Shown: positions 30,777 to 42,200 of the stretch, one piece after another
Position numbering within the stretch: the stretch's first letter is position 1
Layout of the letters: each line of letters starts with the position of its first letter
NCBI RefSeq assembly: GCF_016097555.1
Contig: NC_054702.1
Span: 112,606,468-112,670,467, forward strand
Length of the DNA: 64,000 bases
Source of the DNA: Gigantopelta aegis
Taxonomy: Eukaryota; Mollusca; Gastropoda; Neomphalida; Peltospiridae
Direction: 5' to 3'
The notes under the pieces: model-generated
Database searches by the model: none
What the model saw: the letters and a program-made list of their open reading frames with translations, nothing else
What the model was told of the DNA's origin: nothing
Made by a program: the position numbers and the translations under genes

Positions 30777-32868
30777 AGAAATAAAGTTAGAGAGTCTCAG
30801 AGAAACAGAGAGAGATGAAAGGAATATTTGTTTTCCGAAGGCTACAAACATTACCTGCTGTCGACCCTTAAAGGGGATCTATCAGTTACATTACAGCGGA
30901 TTCTCGTGTAAAGTACTTATTATTTTTGTTTATTTGATGTTGTTTTGGGAGAAGGAGGTTTCTTTTTCTTTTTAGATGCAAAATTTTTAATTTCGATTAC
31001 ATAAACATATAATGTACAATGAAATACTTTCATATACTAGTTGAACAAATGGAAAAAGAACCCTTTAGATGATGGGTGGCATGTTAAACGTGTGCAGTCA
31101 CAATGTTACGCATAATTTTTTGAGGCCATAAAAACCCCCCAAAAAACAAATATACCCCTCACCCCCCAACCCCACACCAAATATGGCGCCTACGTTATAA
31201 GAGAGGAAAACTGAAAGCCAGCACAAATTCAGCTATTATAGTTTTCTTTATTATATACTTTCTATATTTAGCCAAGAAACTTGGAGAAACCACCGTTTAC
31301 GCTCACCGAGTTAACGTATGGAATGGATCATTTGTATTTATTTATCACAAATAGATGGCACTTGCAACTATTATATAATGTAATGTAACTGATACATACA
31401 TACATACATACATATATAATAAGGAACCAGCGTTAAGCATCGCCAAGCACACTATTTTCCTTTCTTCCATTTACGGATATCCCTGACAAATGTCATATTA
31501 CTGACATGTGTTCTATGTTTCAGGTCTGTCTAGTGTGAGGATCAAGACGTGTGGTCCTGGGTCCGGACCCGTGCTCGACAGTAATGGGATAGAAATGTTC
31601 TGTGGTCGAGGTTCAACTCGCTACGCGTGTCCAGGGAACACCCGGTGTAAGACTGATCCTTCTGGAAGGTTCGCCGTCTGCTGCTGGGCAGGTAAGCACC
31701 AGTCGTACACGTGGTTCCACAGGTATGACTATACCAAATAAAATCCCATAGGCGACCAAGTTAACGTTTGTGTTTAAAAACACTATATGCAATATATCAA
31801 ACAAATTATGACCCATAAATACCAGTACTACAACCCCTACCTCAAAGTATTAACTGAAGAAAATGGTACCTTTAATAGCTCATTTTCGGTATAACCAGAT
31901 ATTTTTACAACACCCCTAGTTTCGCACAAAATATGAGTAATTTTGTTTACAGGTACCACATACAGGTTCCAAGCACAAGGCTACTTGACACCGTGATGAA
32001 ATAAAATTGCATACATTTTTAGCTCAGGTGAAACTATTTGGTTTTTTACAACCAACACACTCACACTTATAACCAAGCACAGGACTTATGGTGTTAACTT
32101 CTCTATCAAAAGTTCAGTGCACCTCGAACTTTGACCCAGCCGGAAATTATTTGGTTTAGTGCTACCCACACACTCGTTTAAGTATTAGATTTCATTATTC
32201 ATTAATTTTTTAAATGTATTTATGATCAGTAAATAGAAGCCATGACTGCATTTTCAACGTACATAATTATTAACAGAAAATATCCGTATTAATTGAAAAT
32301 ATCCATTAAAAAACTACATATTGTCGATTTAGAAAGAAGATATCGGTATTAATAGAAAATATCAATGCCGAACACATAACAGAAGTAACACATTAAAATC
32401 CCGCGTTTTCCTTCTTTCTCAGAAAGGAAGGCTGTCACTAAACCAGGAGGTTGTCCGAAACCGAGGCCAGGCTTTGATTTCTGCTGGGCACGATGTTCAA
32501 ACGACGGCGACTGCCCAGGACCACTTAAGTGTTGTGGTCGTTGTGTCCGTGAGTGCACAACCCCAGTGTTCAAACAAAAAGGAGGAACATGTCCTATAAC
32601 AAGGTCATTTGGCAGTAAATGCATAGACTACTGTCAGCACGACTACAATTGTCCAGGAAACCAAAAGTGTTGTGGGAGGTGTCCCCGTGTCTGTAAGCTC
32701 CCTATGTCGAACTCAAAGCCAGGGAAGTGCGATTATGCAATTATTGAATTCTGCAGCAACCTTAACCCCAATGGTTGGTGCACCACGGATTCTCAGTGCA
32801 GGGGAAATCAGAAGTGTTGCCCAACGAATTGCGGTGGACGTTGTTCCGACCCCTTCATTAAATGGTGA
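22966..32868 (+). CDS. Gene C: secreted protein with Lustrin-like module and three WAP domains
   Basis: Five exons join in frame: 22966-22992, 28892-28942, 30523-30610, 31524-31691 and 32423-32868, giving about 259 residues. The start sits in a good context (ACCATGG). Exons 1 and 2 form the signal peptide MDVKILSFF plus TVFVITHIQM, with SHADPCS after it. Exon 3 encodes the five-cysteine module SVWCPSGTTCRL to PVC. Exon 4 encodes the Lustrin-like six-cysteine domain. Exon 5 encodes three eight-cysteine WAP domains, one more than gene B; the middle one is the extra. Part of the first WAP domain is almost base-for-base the same as in B. Introns 1 and 2 also keep stretches of homology with B, so B and C are a tandem duplicate pair. 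Intron 1 was enlarged by a Penelope-like element and SINEs. An AATAAA signal lies at 33049. Confidence 0.85.
23640..25750 (+). mobile_element. Penelope-like retroelement with GIY-YIG domain
   Basis: A frame open from about 23904 to the TAA at 25619 encodes a Penelope-type reverse transcriptase. Motifs in order are FYLLPKIHKP, GRPIISDCGS, LVTLDIDSMYTN and the catalytic RYLDDILIIW. A cysteine-bearing linker (TCAKTRCRLHN) leads to a GIY-YIG endonuclease (NVVYLITCNLC, then QYVGQTQNQLRIR, with RTLQTKQPFGIN further on). There is no ATG near the visible start. Sequence before about 23930 seems related but in another frame, so the N terminus is degraded. The element lies in intron 1 of gene C on the same strand. 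It interrupts DNA whose counterpart in gene B is much shorter, so it arrived after the B-C duplication. Confidence 0.85.
25905..26410 (+). repeat. Second tRNA-derived SINE family, duplicated
   Basis: Two copies, about 25911-26072 and 26221-26382, share roughly 160 bases with very few differences. The second has a fuller head: TTCGATAGCTCAGAGCGT resembles a tRNA A box, and GGTTCGAGTCCCAGC is a strong B box. Both end in CATA/CATACA runs. They lie in gene C intron 1, after the Penelope-like element. Confidence 0.7.
26903..27165 (+). repeat. tRNA-derived SINE
   Basis: Contains the tRNA-like CGCCTGATGCGCGATTGGTC and GGGTCGATTCCCGTCGG, then the family body. It is in gene C intron 1, just upstream of the block shared with gene B. 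Confidence 0.7.
29403..29490 (+). other. Candidate alternative exon of gene C
   Basis: An 88-base open stretch follows a good TTGAATTCAG acceptor and ends at G|GTACGT. It enters in phase 0 and leaves in phase 1, so it could replace exon 3 and join exon 4 in frame. It would encode ATFNLTTPPRPKKGICTPMC and about nine more residues ending NQF. Including both this and exon 3 breaks the frame, so if used at all it would be mutually exclusive. Confidence 0.33.
29709..30080 (+). repeat. tRNA-derived SINE, full length
   Basis: Same family, order and orientation as the copy at 10820-11200, here in gene C between the candidate alternative exon and exon 3. The tail is GTGCGTCGTTAAATAAAACA followed by a CTT run. 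Confidence 0.85.
30706..30769. repeat. GA microsatellite
   Basis: About 31 GA units about 100 bases after exon 3 of gene C. Confidence 0.95.
31692..32422. other. Intron 4 of gene C
   Basis: AT-rich. A short repeat of GAAAATATC-TATTAA near 32275-32370 is the only structure I see. Confidence 0.5.
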
Positions 32869-33048
32869 TATCAGCAAAGGCTACCTGCCAATTCAAATTA
32901 GACTAACTTTAACCTTTACCGTATTAGATGTTGCTTGATTCTTCTTTTATAGTGGATTGGGTGGGGATGGGAAGTGAGGTGAGTGCGTTAGATATTTTAA
33001 CTAACTGAAGGGTAGTTCTATATTTTGTTAAAGCATACAGTCGATTAT

Positions 33049-33054
33049 AATAAA
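33049..33054 (+). promoter_or_regulatory. Polyadenylation signal of gene C
   Basis: AATAAA about 180 bases past the stop codon of gene C, in the short gap before the convergent gene D. Confidence 0.55.
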
Positions 33055-33209
33055 GATTCAGACAGCACCATGTTGTTGTTTGTGGTTGTGGTGGGTGAGT
33101 TTTCAACGTAAATCGGCTGCTTATTTGTTTTGTATGATATATGTAAGAATTTCAGTATCTTTGAAACATTTTCGTCTCTAACACAAGTTAATTAATGTAT
33201 ATTTATGCC

Positions 33210-33240
<31 letters not shown>

Positions 33241-33449
33241 TGCATTTATTACCATAAGATGGCTTGTTTGCAAATATCCACTTTGCTTTTTTCATGAATG
33301 CGTGGTTATTCATTGAAAACCGCTGCATTGAACAAAAGACACCATTTTGTTTTCTGTAAAAGTCTGTTTAGCATACATAAGTCTTCCCAGACGCACGAGC
33401 TGTTCGCCCCGTGTATCTGTTTCCCGCGGACAGCCGACCGTGGCCGGGT

Positions 33450-34668
33450 CTAATCCTGGAACATGTGGTAGAACCAGTGGTATATCCTGGGCATCATGCA
33501 CATCTTGCCGCACCGCCCGGCCTTGCAGCACTTCCTCACCCCGAAACAGTCGCTGTCTCGCTTACAGGGCCGTCCACACCGCCGCCGGGACCGCCCCAAG
33601 CTGGGGTAGATGGGACACTGCCCTTTTTTGACGCTCGCAACGTTAGTGCATTTGCGAGGGCAGCTACCACAGCACCGTTGAGAGGGTCCGCACTCGTGGT
33701 CCCCCCGACAACGCACGACGCACGGGCCGAACACGCCTCGTTTGGGCGGCGGACACTTCTCTAGTGGGGTTTCACGTTCTGCAGAAAGAAAAACATTGAT
33801 TACTAATTATCACGCAGTACATACATCCACACAGCATGGAATACATCCACACAGTATCAACGAATCCATCTATCTAACTATCCGTCTGTTCGACTGACCA
33901 TGTATCTATCAACCCTTCCGCCGCCCGCCCGCCCGCCCGCCCGTCCATCCGTCCGTCCATCCATCCATCCATCCGTCCATCCATCCGTCCATCTATTCAC
34001 CCATCCACTCATCCTTATTTTAATAATATTGGTACCATCAGAAATAACAGATTTTCTTTCGAACTCAATAACGGACACTCATTGATGTTTTGTTTTACAA
34101 CTCATGAACACACGATTACTAATGATCACGAACACACGATTACTAATGATCACGAACACACGATTACTAAGGACCAGTTATCTTTAAACTTGCTGATACA
34201 CGGACACTCATGATGGATTCTCTTTAAACTTACTGACACACGGACACTCATGATGGATTATTTTTAAACTTACTGACACACGGACACTCATGATGGATTC
34301 TCTTTAAACTTACTGACACACGGACAGTCATGATGGATTATCTTTAAACTTGCTAATACACGGACACTCATGATGGATTCTCTTTAAACTTACTGACACA
34401 CGGACACTCATGATGGATTATCTTTAAACTTGCTGATACACGGACACTCATGATGGATTTTCTTTAAACTTGCTGATACACGGACACTCATGATGGATTC
34501 TCTTTAAACTTACTGACACACGGACACTCAAGATGGATTTTCTTTAAACTTACTGACACACGGACACTCATGATGGATTTTCTTTAAACTTACTGATACA
34601 CGGACACTCATAATGGATTTTCTTAGACTTTATTGACACACATGGATACATGAAATATTATTTTTGAA

Positions 34669-34711
<43 letters not shown>

Positions 34712-37406
34712 GCACGCAAGGACACGTGATATTATTTTTGAACTTCCTGACACACGGGCACTTGAAAGATTAACGTTGATGTCACTGACACACGAAACAT
34801 GAAAATTAATATTATCCTTGAACGTAAACACACGCGCACAAGGACACGTCATATTATCCTTGAACGTACTGACACACACGGGCATATAAAAATTATCGTT
34901 GAACTTACTGACATGAACACTTGAAATATTATTTTTGAACTTACTGATACACACAACACATGAAATTTATATTTGATTTACTGCCATTCACGAGCACATG
35001 AACTATTATTTTTGAACTTATTGACACATGGACACACATGAAAGATTATTTTTGAACTTACTGACACACACTGGCCTGGCGTCTGGACACGGCGCTCGAA
35101 TACACTTGGGCTGGATCACCTTGCACACGTAGCCAGGTCTACATCGGTAATTCTGAAACGATATCGTGCCACTGCCGAAATCACATTGTCAGAAGTTACA
35201 ACGAGAATAATACTTCCACCCAACATCTCCGAATATACACCCGAAAACAAATAACCTCCGATAACTAATAATGTGTGAAATACATTTAAGTGAATGAACT
35301 TCATTAGTTAACAAGATACAGGTTTGTTTACTTTGACAACGCCAATCTAATGGACAATATGGCTTACATATTTCAGAATCATCTGTGCTGGACAGGTAAC
35401 ATTTTGTTTTAAATGTGAATGGTCTACTGAGATTAACAACGGCCATTGTAGACAGACTACTCAGCCGTTCGAGAGCTAGAACAACATTTGGACGGTTATG
35501 ACCGCTCTCCGCCGTCAGAGATAACTGTATAGCTGTCTGGTTTCTTCGTGTTGTGTGTGTATTAGTGGTTACTATGTGAAATATTTGTTATCGGCGAACT
35601 TGAAAATTATCAATGTAAAGGTATTTAGCGTCATACATAGGATTAGTGTTGTATTAGAGATGGAATCTTTGCCTACCGTGTGGTAGGCAGCTATTCCGTT
35701 TTTTCTCTAAAGAGATATCTCTGGCTGAGAGAGCTTCATCATAACCGTCCAAGTCACGATGTCCGTCTAGCTCTCGAACGGCAGAGTACTCCTGGTGGAA
35801 ACTCGTGGTGAAAATGAATGATATTCGATGCAGTGAGAGTTACACGCCCATCAACGGTACTAAACGTAAGCTTTCTAATAGTAATACCCATCCCTCATTT
35901 GACCCTCCACCCCAATACTTGCGCTTGCAAATACAATATATTAATATGACAATAATAGTCACAAGAGCCATTTGTTATAAAATATGTATGTACATCGATT
36001 AAAAAGAAATAGTAGCTATAAACGTACATCCTTTAACTAATATTATGTTTGATAAGCGTATCTTTAACTAATATTCTGTTTGATAAACGTATCTTTAACT
36101 AATATTCTGTTTGATAAACGTATCTTTAACTAATATTCTATTTGATAAACGTACAGTCTTTGACTAATATTGTTTGATAAACGTACAATCTTTGACAAAT
36201 ATTCTGTTTGATAAACGTAGTCGTTGACCAATATTCTGTTTGATCAACGTACAGTGGTTAACTAGTGTTCAGTTTTGTAATCTTACCCAGCACAGATGTC
36301 GTCGTGGCGGGGACCTGGCCTGCACGGCTAACACCAGCACCACACAGGTAGTCTGCAACAAATCAGAGTCATTTCCTTAAACAGGAATTGCAAAGTGTGA
36401 TTGCGTACTTACATTTACAAAATTATTGGACACAAGTTATCAAGTGAATCTTCTCATAACTAATAATATATATTCTAATTTCTATCAGCGATTGCAATTG
36501 AAAAAACCTTTACTTAAAATAAATACAGTTAAAGGAACAGTTTAAAAAACAGGAGAATGAAAGAAGGGAACAAACCATTTTTTTTAGCTTTTTTCAGGGC
36601 AACATTAGATGTTTTAAAAAACATCCGGGTAGTTTTTACATCTTCGGCTGTTTCTTAAAAGGTGCACTGTCAAAGTTGCAGAAACCTTTTCTCGCTATTT
36701 TGTGCACGAATTTGTGATAAATAACCATACATTAATTGATCCCATATTTAACTCTGTGCAAACAGTGATTTTCTTGACAATCCTTGACGAACAAAAGTAC
36801 ATATTCATCTCGTATCCATTGAAATAGCAGCCATGTTTTTGTTTATATGGAGATGCGATTTAAATTCAAACTGTCACATCACGTGTTAACCTGTCAGTCA
36901 CTCTTCTTGGAGTTTGCAATCGTATACATTTATAAAATATTAGTAATAAAAGAAGTATATACTAAATTATTCGGTATGTAATTCCAGGAGTAATCGTTAC
37001 ATTTCCCAATAAAATGAATAGTTTTGGTCATTATTCACCTTTGAGATTAGGCCTACCCCTTTAACAATGGCAGACGACATCTCATCCACACTTTTGTTTT
37101 GTATATTATTAGAAGAATTAATAATAATAATAACAGTAGCACTAACAATACAGGTAGTAGTCAAAAACCATTACTACTAGTAGTGATAATAATAATAGTA
37201 TTTGTAGCAGTAGCCGCATCATAAATGAAATGATAAATGCATTGCGTAATACTGATATTTTCTACGGATACCAAAGAGACGTTAAAATGCTTATACTAAA
37301 AGTTAAAATAAGTTTTTAAAATTAAAATATAGAAAAATAAATAAATAAATAAATAATAAAATCTTACTAGGAGCAGGAGGTATTCGGAGCACCTGGATTT
37401 GGACAT
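33450..37406 (-). CDS. Gene D: secreted two-WAP-domain protein
   Basis: Four exons on the minus strand join in frame: 37406-37368, 36352-36287, 35152-35062 and 33778-33450, giving about 174 residues. Exons 1 and 2 encode the signal peptide (MSKSRCSEYLLLL, then TTCVVLVLAVQA) and the mature start RSPPRRHLCW. Exon 3 carries the five-cysteine module NYRCRPGYVCKV to RPVCV. The last exon has two complete eight-cysteine WAP domains and ends in an aromatic IYHWFYHMFQD tail. There is no Lustrin-like exon. Phases are 0, 0, 1. A TATAAA box lies 33-38 bases above the ATG. The intron after exon 3 is largely a tandem array made of copies of this gene's own donor site. It faces gene C tail to tail, 581 bases apart. 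A secreted inhibitor, antimicrobial or matrix role is inferred from the family. Confidence 0.85.
33911..34012. repeat. CCGC/CCGT/CCAT tetranucleotide array
   Basis: A run of four-base units in gene D intron 3 that shifts from CCGC through CCGT to CCAT along its length. Confidence 0.9.
34185..35061. repeat. Donor-derived tandem array in gene D intron 3
   Basis: About eleven 40-base units (CTTTAAACTTACTGACACAC then GGACACTCATGATGGATT) lie at 34185-34620. Increasingly irregular units continue to the exon edge at 35061, with a CA run at 34674-34708. Read on the gene's strand each unit has GTGTGTCAGTAAGTT, the same as the exon-3/intron junction of gene D. Confidence 0.85.
35458..35790. mobile_element. 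MITE-like inverted-repeat element in gene D intron 2
   Basis: About 65 bases at each end are imperfect inverted repeats around GCCGTTCGAGAGCTAGA and GGACGGTTATGA. The interior is unique, AT-rich and non-coding. Exact ends are unclear, perhaps ACTACTC and GAGTACT. Confidence 0.65.
36029..36255. repeat. 31-base minisatellite in gene D intron 2
   Basis: About seven units of the form CTTTAACTAATATTCTGTTT then GATAAACGTAT, with small changes, ending about 30 bases from the exon-2 donor of gene D. Confidence 0.85.
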
Positions 37407-37438
37407 GTTTAGATCGTTCTCTCGGCGTGGATTCTCAA

Positions 37439-37444
37439 TTTATA
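37439..37444 (-). promoter_or_regulatory. TATA box of gene D
   Basis: TATAAA on the minus strand, 33-38 bases above the ATG. Gene E has one at almost the same distance. If used at the usual spacing, the 5' leader would be under about 10 bases. Confidence 0.5.
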
Positions 37445-37888
37445 GGCTCTACGTACCCCGATAGAGTGAGTAGTCATACAGCGCGGTACATGTTAGTTGT
37501 CTATAGAAAACAGAAGACTGTGTATCGCGTCTGTCATAAAGAGACAGAAGCAGACAGGTATGTGCACAAACATCACGAGAGGCAATGTGCGCATGCCTGA
37601 CGGCGACATCAACCATCACAACGTCCCTCCAGGACGAAACGGCTCTGACATGGATGTAAGTTACAGCGCTCATCAATCACCAAAACATACAGTTTCGCGA
37701 ACAAGTATTGTTAAAACTCACATGACCTTAAGATCTTAATAATAAAAACAAAGAAGACAACATGTCTTTTTATGACTATGACGCATTGCGCAATTCTCTG
37801 ATAATTTAAAAGCACGCAAGAATTTTTAAAAAGGAAGTGAAAGAAATATGTTTACTGACACCTCAGCACAGTTATAAACTTCGGTTAT

Positions 37889-37890
<2 letters not shown>

Positions 37891-37957
<67 letters not shown>
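37891..37957. repeat. AT microsatellite
   Basis: About 33 AT units upstream of gene D, next to a SINE head fragment. Confidence 0.95.
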
Positions 37958-37959
<2 letters not shown>

Positions 37960-38439
37960 TCATGATCCACGAACAGATCCACCGAGAGGGTTTGATCCTA
38001 TCACCCGTCGCACGACGTTCTACCACGGAGTTATATCCCGCTACGAATATGTGATAAATAATAAATTATACTTGGTTAGAATTCGAGCAATATCAACACT
38101 CGACATACACGTGCCGGTATATTGAATTATTATGAAACAAATAATTTGTTTAATCTTCAAAAATAATAATCAGCTAAAGACATATTTCACACCAAAAAAA
38201 CCCCCAAAGTTATCTTTGGTACATACATTCTAGGTTTTGTTGGTGTCGGCCTGGGAAGTAGAACATCCTATTTTGGTTAGTACTGGTGTAAGCCGAATAA
38301 TAAATGTCCAGGGAAGTATAAGTGTATAAGTGATTTAGTGTTCTTCATTGCTCTATGAGACGTGTTTTCTTTAACAACGAAATAAGGAAGTGTTTTGTTT
38401 TATGTTGTTTCGCTTGTAACCTCTTGGACTGGCAGCAAA

Positions 38440-38830
38440 CTGAGATCTCTATCCTGCCTCTATCCTTAAACATACAACACTTTGACACCCAATAGCCGAT
38501 GCATTTTTCGTGCTGGGGTGTCGTTAAACATTCATTCATTCATTCATTCATTCTATCCTTAAACATGTACAGAAGTGTTTACAGAACTTATAGGCACCTC
38601 ACAGTTACACAACCACAGTCAATCATTTTAAAACTCTTCAAACCGATATTGTCATCAAGTGGACAGAACATGACCGAACAGAACAGATGATTAACGACAC
38701 CCTAGCACGAAAAAATACATCGGCTATTGGGTGTCAAACTATAGTAAATACATCGGCTATTGGGTGTCAAACTATAGTAAATACACCGGCTATTGGATGT
38801 CAATCTATGGTAAATGAGTGTGTGGCAGTT
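38440..38830. repeat. SINE tail and tail-derived triplicate
   Basis: A plus-strand SINE tail (38490-38530) ends in a CATT run. A minus-strand tail at 38695 is followed by three 32-base copies with ATCGGCTATTGGGTGTCAAA. Confidence 0.65.
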
Positions 38831-39240
38831 TTTACTGCGCCAACAAATCTGAAGTATCAAGTTAATAAATCAATTTATTATATAATATTTAGTGAAATAT
38901 CTTATAATATCAGTGAAATAAAAGTGTTATTAGTCACACAGTGTAACCATTACGTAATCATTGCGATGCCTTGTTTGTGTTTTGTTTTCTTTTAGCAAAC
39001 CTGCTGTCTAATTACCGAACACATCTCCATTTCCTTTATTCTTTCTTTCTCCCTTTCAACAATATTTATTTCTGTTCATATTTAAATTGCAAAAATATAT
39101 TACTGCCGTGACATGTATGTATTATAGAGAAAGCCTAGTAAGTTTTATAAGTTGTGCCTAATCCATTTGTTCTTTTAAAAAGCAATAATATATATATATA
39201 TAAATATATATATATCAGTCAGTGAACCGACCGCGCATAA

Positions 39241-42200
39241 TAGTGGGGTTGCTTAATCCCATTTTTTGACAAAATCGTTACTGAGTTGAAGAAAACACCA
39301 AATTTGGTACACATGATCCCTAGGGCCTAGTGATCAGATTCAGAAGGGGTGCCACGAAATCGGAGGTCAAGGTCACAATAAAGGAATGTAATAGAGTTTG
39401 CACCTGCATGTAATAGTCCAAGAGCCAAGTTTAAAAAGATGCCTAACATTATTTGTGCAACACCCTCTAAATAGTTGGCTTGTCACTTCTGGCTGTATTT
39501 ATAAGTCCACAGAAGTTTTGGATGGATGTACTTCCTACAAATCTCGAAGAAGTAGATAGAAAACTTGAAGAAGCTAAAGCCATGAAAAAGGCTTGGATTT
39601 TAAAAGCTTTTGAACTTCTAGAAAAGGAAAAACATGACAAAGGTGATCGAATTGCCTTGTTTCTAATCAGCCAGAATCGTCTGATCCATCAGCTGTGAGT
39701 GCTTCACTTCCATTGTTTTATGAGAAGGCTGCATCAGTTGCCATGACAAAGCATGGCATGGACATCCAAAGAGACATCACTGCCTACCTAAATCCAGAAC
39801 AGATACCTGTGTCAACATTTGACCAACCTCTCTTTACACTTGCCAAATACGTCCAGTGGAAATGGCCAGATCTATATGGAGAGCAGATGCACATAGTAAT
39901 GCTCGGAGGGATTCACAAAGAAATGTCACTTTGGAACACAATCGGTGACTTTCTACAAGCATTTGGTTTGACAACAGCACTCAGTGAAGCTAGTGTTGCT
40001 ACCTCTGGCATTGCAAATTCATTTCTGAAAGTATCTCACCGTACCAGGACAAGACACGCCCATCAGGTGACAGCAGTATATTTGGCAAAGCTTCAAAATA
40101 ACGCATGACTGGAGATGATTAAACAAGACCAGACAGCATCAGACAGCAGGATGGGATATGAAACATGGCGACAATCCTTGATAAACAAGAGTCCGGCCGT
40201 ACAATATTGGGACATTATTCTTGAGTTCGAAGTCCTGGTCATGATTTTAATCAGATCACAACGCACTGGTGACTTTGACCTGTATGTTGAAACATTAGAG
40301 GCTCTAGCTCCTCATTATTTTGCATTAGATCATCAAAATTGTGCACGATGGATGTCGATACACATACGAGATATTAAAGCACCACCACAAAAGGTTGGAG
40401 AGGACTTCAAACGTTTCTGGGTCATTTAAAAGACACATCGCAAATTTTCCTGCATACTAAGAGGTCAGGCACACAAACAGAACAATAAGATTATGAAAAT
40501 ACCCGGTAGAGCTATTGGACTCATGGAGAATGCAGTGGCCTTTCGACAGTGGATGATTGCTGGGCCAGAACAAGCGAGGCTGCTGAGTGAGTTCGAGAAT
40601 CAATTCATCGACGATGACGCGCTGGCAGTTGATCACCATAAGCAAGGGCCCATAACTCAAGAAACCTTCAAAGCACAGGTGATAAGTCTGTGTGAGGCCA
40701 TTGAACAAATGGGCAATCCATTTTCTGATGAATGTCCTGAATTATCAACTCTGGACACTCGCAACTGGGCAAATGCTGATGTGGTGCCAACAGTGAGAGG
40801 AACCAAGGAAAAAGGTCAAAGTCAGTACAAAACATTTGTCAAGGATGTCATCATTGACAGAGTAATGGCAATCCATGAACTAGTCAAGAAGAACTCTCTG
40901 CCTCTTTTTAAGCGTCCTCAGGCATCAGGATCTACAAAAGCAAAGCAAGCGATGGCCAGTCTTAAAAGTGACTGCACTCTCTTTGGTCAGCTTTATATTG
41001 CAAGCATGTTCCGAGATGTTGATCCCGAGGAGTTTTTCTCACATGAGAACCACCCATGGCCACCATCCTTATCACACCATGGGAAACTTCGGCTGCCAAC
41101 AAAAATGTCAGATCTACTGACATTTCTTCACACAGAATCTCAGGCTGAAACTCCAGCGTCCTTCGATGCCAAGGTATTTGATGGTGCTGTCATAGTTCAT
41201 CTCCTTCCAACTGGTCAGGTCTCAACATTTGATGAGTACTGTGAGAAGATTTTCATCACATGGATCACAAATCAGATGGACAATAGTGAAAGGATCGACA
41301 TTGTGTGGGACAGATACCAGCCTGACAGCCTGAAGGAGTAAATTAGAGGAAGGAGAGGAAAAGGAACAAGAACCAAGGTTCGAGGTCAATCCAAACTACA
41401 CTCAAAGATCAAAGATTAATTGCGAGATCCAAAGAACAAAGAAGAGCTCTTCAATCTCCTGACTGAGAAGACAGCTCTTCACAAGTTTCCACTAGGAAAG
41501 AGAGGTCTACATCACCAATGGAGAATCAGTTATCTCAATTGACTCCAAGCACCCCATGGGACCCTGTACTCACGAAGAGGCTTCCACATCAGTGACGCTA
41601 TTGAGAAAGGAGCCAAAATGATCCTTGTACGAACAGTTAACACAGATGTCATCGTCATACTCGTTGGAATATTCTTCACTTTTAAATCAAGTCACCCTGA
41701 GGTTGAACTGTGGGTAGCATTTGGTTCTGGAAAATGGTTTCAATACTATTGCACAAACAGCATCTGCAGGAATCTTGGACATTTGAAGATTCGAGCCTTA
41801 CCTGTATTCCACTCTATAACAGGATCCGATACTACGTCGCAATTCTTTGGAATGGGGAAGAAAAAAGCCTGGGAAGCCTGGGAGTAATATCCAAGTGACA
41901 CCGAGTCATTCTGCTACATGGCTGGCCATCCGTTATAGATCAATGAATTGGAAATGGCAATATTTGCTTCACTAGAACGACTCACATGCATTCTGTATGA
42001 TAAGACCACCAACCAGAGCAGCGTAAATGACTTGAGACAAGAGCTCTTCTCAAAATCAACACATGGAATGGAGAGTCTACCTCCAACCCAGGCTGCATTA
42101 CTGCTACATGTCAACAGGGGACAGTACCAAGCAAGCATCTGGACCGATTGTCTTCAGTCAGAACCAAATCAGCCTAGTCCCCAGGGTTATGGCTGGACAA

